In this document: one piece after another, positions 63,901 to 64,000 of the stretch
How the letters are laid out: each line of letters opens with the position of its first letter
Numbering within the stretch: position 1 is the stretch's first letter
Assembly (NCBI GenBank): GCA_000727475.1
Contig: KL647290.1
Location: forward strand, 2,256,269-2,320,268
Reading direction: 5' to 3'
Length of the DNA: 64,000 bases
From: Sarcocystis neurona
Taxonomy: Eukaryota > Apicomplexa > Conoidasida > Eucoccidiorida > Sarcocystidae
The notes under the pieces: model-generated
Seen by the model: the letters and a program-made list of their open reading frames with translations, nothing else
Databases searched by the model: none
Told to the model about the DNA's origin: nothing
Made by a program: the position numbers and the translations under genes

Positions 63901-63997
63901 CGAAGCGTCGCAGCAGGCAGCTGCCGTACGCTAGCACCAGTTCTCCTCTGCTGCCGTCTACTGCTGCTGTTCCAGGACTGGCTGCTGCTCCGCCCAT
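54992..63997 (-). CDS. EMC2: ER membrane protein complex subunit 2 (EMC2), multi-exon
   Basis: EMC2 is the cytosolic TPR subunit of the EMC, the insertase that puts tail-anchored and multi-pass proteins into the ER membrane. Minus-strand exons in transcript order: 63880-63997 (ATG at 63997 in GCCATGG, though an upstream start outside the window is possible), 60702-60766, 58897-59079, 58021-58055 (35 nt), 57509-57662, one missing exon, 56443-56524 and 54992-55399. Phases agree at every placed junction; the gap between 57509 and 56524 needs an exon of 3n+2, about 32 nt. Similarity to the family as I recall it is continuous: LLRRFGHRLGSALW, YCLRVLQRRWPESMRVQRLA, AILSYEDILEQQSHDTLTRK, HLEEFGGDVEAWQEL, KYAEAAFCVEELL and DPRALWNL. 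The 136-codon exon has an insertion of about 85 residues of Ser, Ala and Gln runs before RLCLYALDRLDDVYAEAEEF. Confidence 0.88.
55742..56125. repeat. TACA/TATA microsatellite cluster with recurrent TCTCTACAG
   Basis: TATA/TACA words alternate with short non-repetitive pieces. The piece TCTCTACAG followed by (A/G)TAT recurs three times (about 55770, 55960 and 56033), with a relative TTCTGCAG at 55878. On the minus strand this lies in the EMC2 intron upstream of exon 54992-55399. Confidence 0.75.
56721..56812. repeat. 20-bp minisatellite, 4.6 copies
   Basis: GCGCAGCAGCAGCTGTGGTA is repeated four times without a mismatch (56721-56800), then partly (56801-56812). It lies in the EMC2 intron before exon 56443-56524. 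Confidence 0.95.
58245..58292. repeat. 16-bp repeat, three perfect copies
   Basis: CCAAGAGCAGCAGCAG is repeated three times. EMC2 intron between exons 58897-59079 and 58021-58055. Confidence 0.95.
60001..60120. repeat. 18-bp minisatellite, 6.6 copies
   Basis: The unit GCAGCAGCAGCCGC(A/G)GAA occurs four times, followed by two copies of the variant GCAGCAGTGGCTGCGGAA and a partial unit. The unit is a multiple of three, so the plus strand reads as open Ala/Glu-rich sequence. It lies inside the EMC2 intron on the opposite strand. Confidence 0.95.
61500..61615. repeat. TACA/TATA microsatellite
   Basis: (TA)n and ACATACATA words, in the first EMC2 intron. Confidence 0.85.
61615..62540 (+). other. 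Coding-like plus-strand island inside the first EMC2 intron
   Basis: Between TA microsatellites there are three plus-strand open stretches: about 61618-61751 (SEDDSGEDVSFSFELDNAAE, ending in a stop), about 61895-62080 after CTGCAAG (DADGYPRNMSSYRVKTPVET), and about 62192-62470 after CCACAG (THLPLYRVASSDTFRATRQL). The residue mix is less biased than the CAG shadows. No start, no firm splice chain and no family were found. It may be a small nested gene, a degenerate copy or chance. Confidence 0.25.
62631..62985. repeat. TACA/TATA microsatellite cluster
   Basis: CACATATA, CATATATG and (TA)n words over about 350 bases, in the first EMC2 intron. Confidence 0.9.
63091..63570. repeat. TA array with a recurring 14-mer CCATTACATCCCAN-like word
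   Basis: (TA)n blocks alternate with relatives of ACCATTACATCCCA at about 63122, 63188, 63231, 63304, 63388, 63425 and 63498, seven in all, each followed by a TA run. This forms a higher-order minisatellite with period about 40-80 bases. First intron of EMC2. Confidence 0.85.
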
Positions 63998-64000
63998 GGC

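Noticed and set aside
1..64000. CRISPR array, bacterial operons, integrases, tRNA or rRNA genes, telomeric TTTAGGG arrays
   Set aside because: None was seen on either strand. The repeats are microsatellites or minisatellites without spacers, and the gene structure is eukaryotic.

Overview
This window looks like nuclear DNA from a coccidian apicomplexan, most likely the genus Eimeria. The reasons are dense CAG/GCA trinucleotide tracts that encode runs of Gln, Ala and Ser, genes cut into short exons by long introns, TA/TACA microsatellites, and no bacterial-style operons. The species cannot be read from the sequence. A 688-base run of N (7570-8257) shows this is a draft assembly. The layout alternates repeat-poor DNA (about 1-17 kb and 49-54 kb) with repeat-rich DNA (about 19-49 kb and 54-61 kb).

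Left (about 0.35-16 kb, minus strand): a gene for dynein regulatory complex subunit 1 (DRC1), a part of the flagellar nexin link. About a dozen short exons were placed by eye, and nearly all are tied together by matching splice phase and by continuous similarity to the family. The 3' end probably lies left of the window. Its introns hold a 195-bp tandem duplication, a perfect hairpin, other short repeats and the assembly gap.

Middle (about 19.7-49.1 kb, plus strand): one very large gene, or a cluster, coding for low-complexity proteins. Five exons from 32.4 to 49.1 kb join in phase into about 3,300 residues, ending in a single 7.2-kb exon. Upstream lies a long frame (25.9-31.6 kb) for a probable multi-pass membrane protein that could be the 5' part of the same gene, and before that a Gln/Glu-rich frame (22.6-24.4 kb). 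I recognise no family in any of them. On the sense strand, exons tend to carry CAG tracts and introns CTG tracts.

49.1-54.6 kb: TA/TACA microsatellites and a few weak exon candidates, no assigned gene.

Right (about 55-64 kb, minus strand): EMC2, the TPR subunit of the ER membrane protein complex, with seven placed exons including one of 35 nt, a long repeat-laden first intron and a homopolymer-rich insertion near the C terminus. Its first exon reaches the right edge.

The three loci show no functional link. DRC1 would serve the flagellated microgamete and EMC2 membrane-protein insertion in the ER. Nothing here looks like a mobile element, virus, CRISPR array, rRNA or tRNA. All exon borders come from reading by eye and need transcript support.
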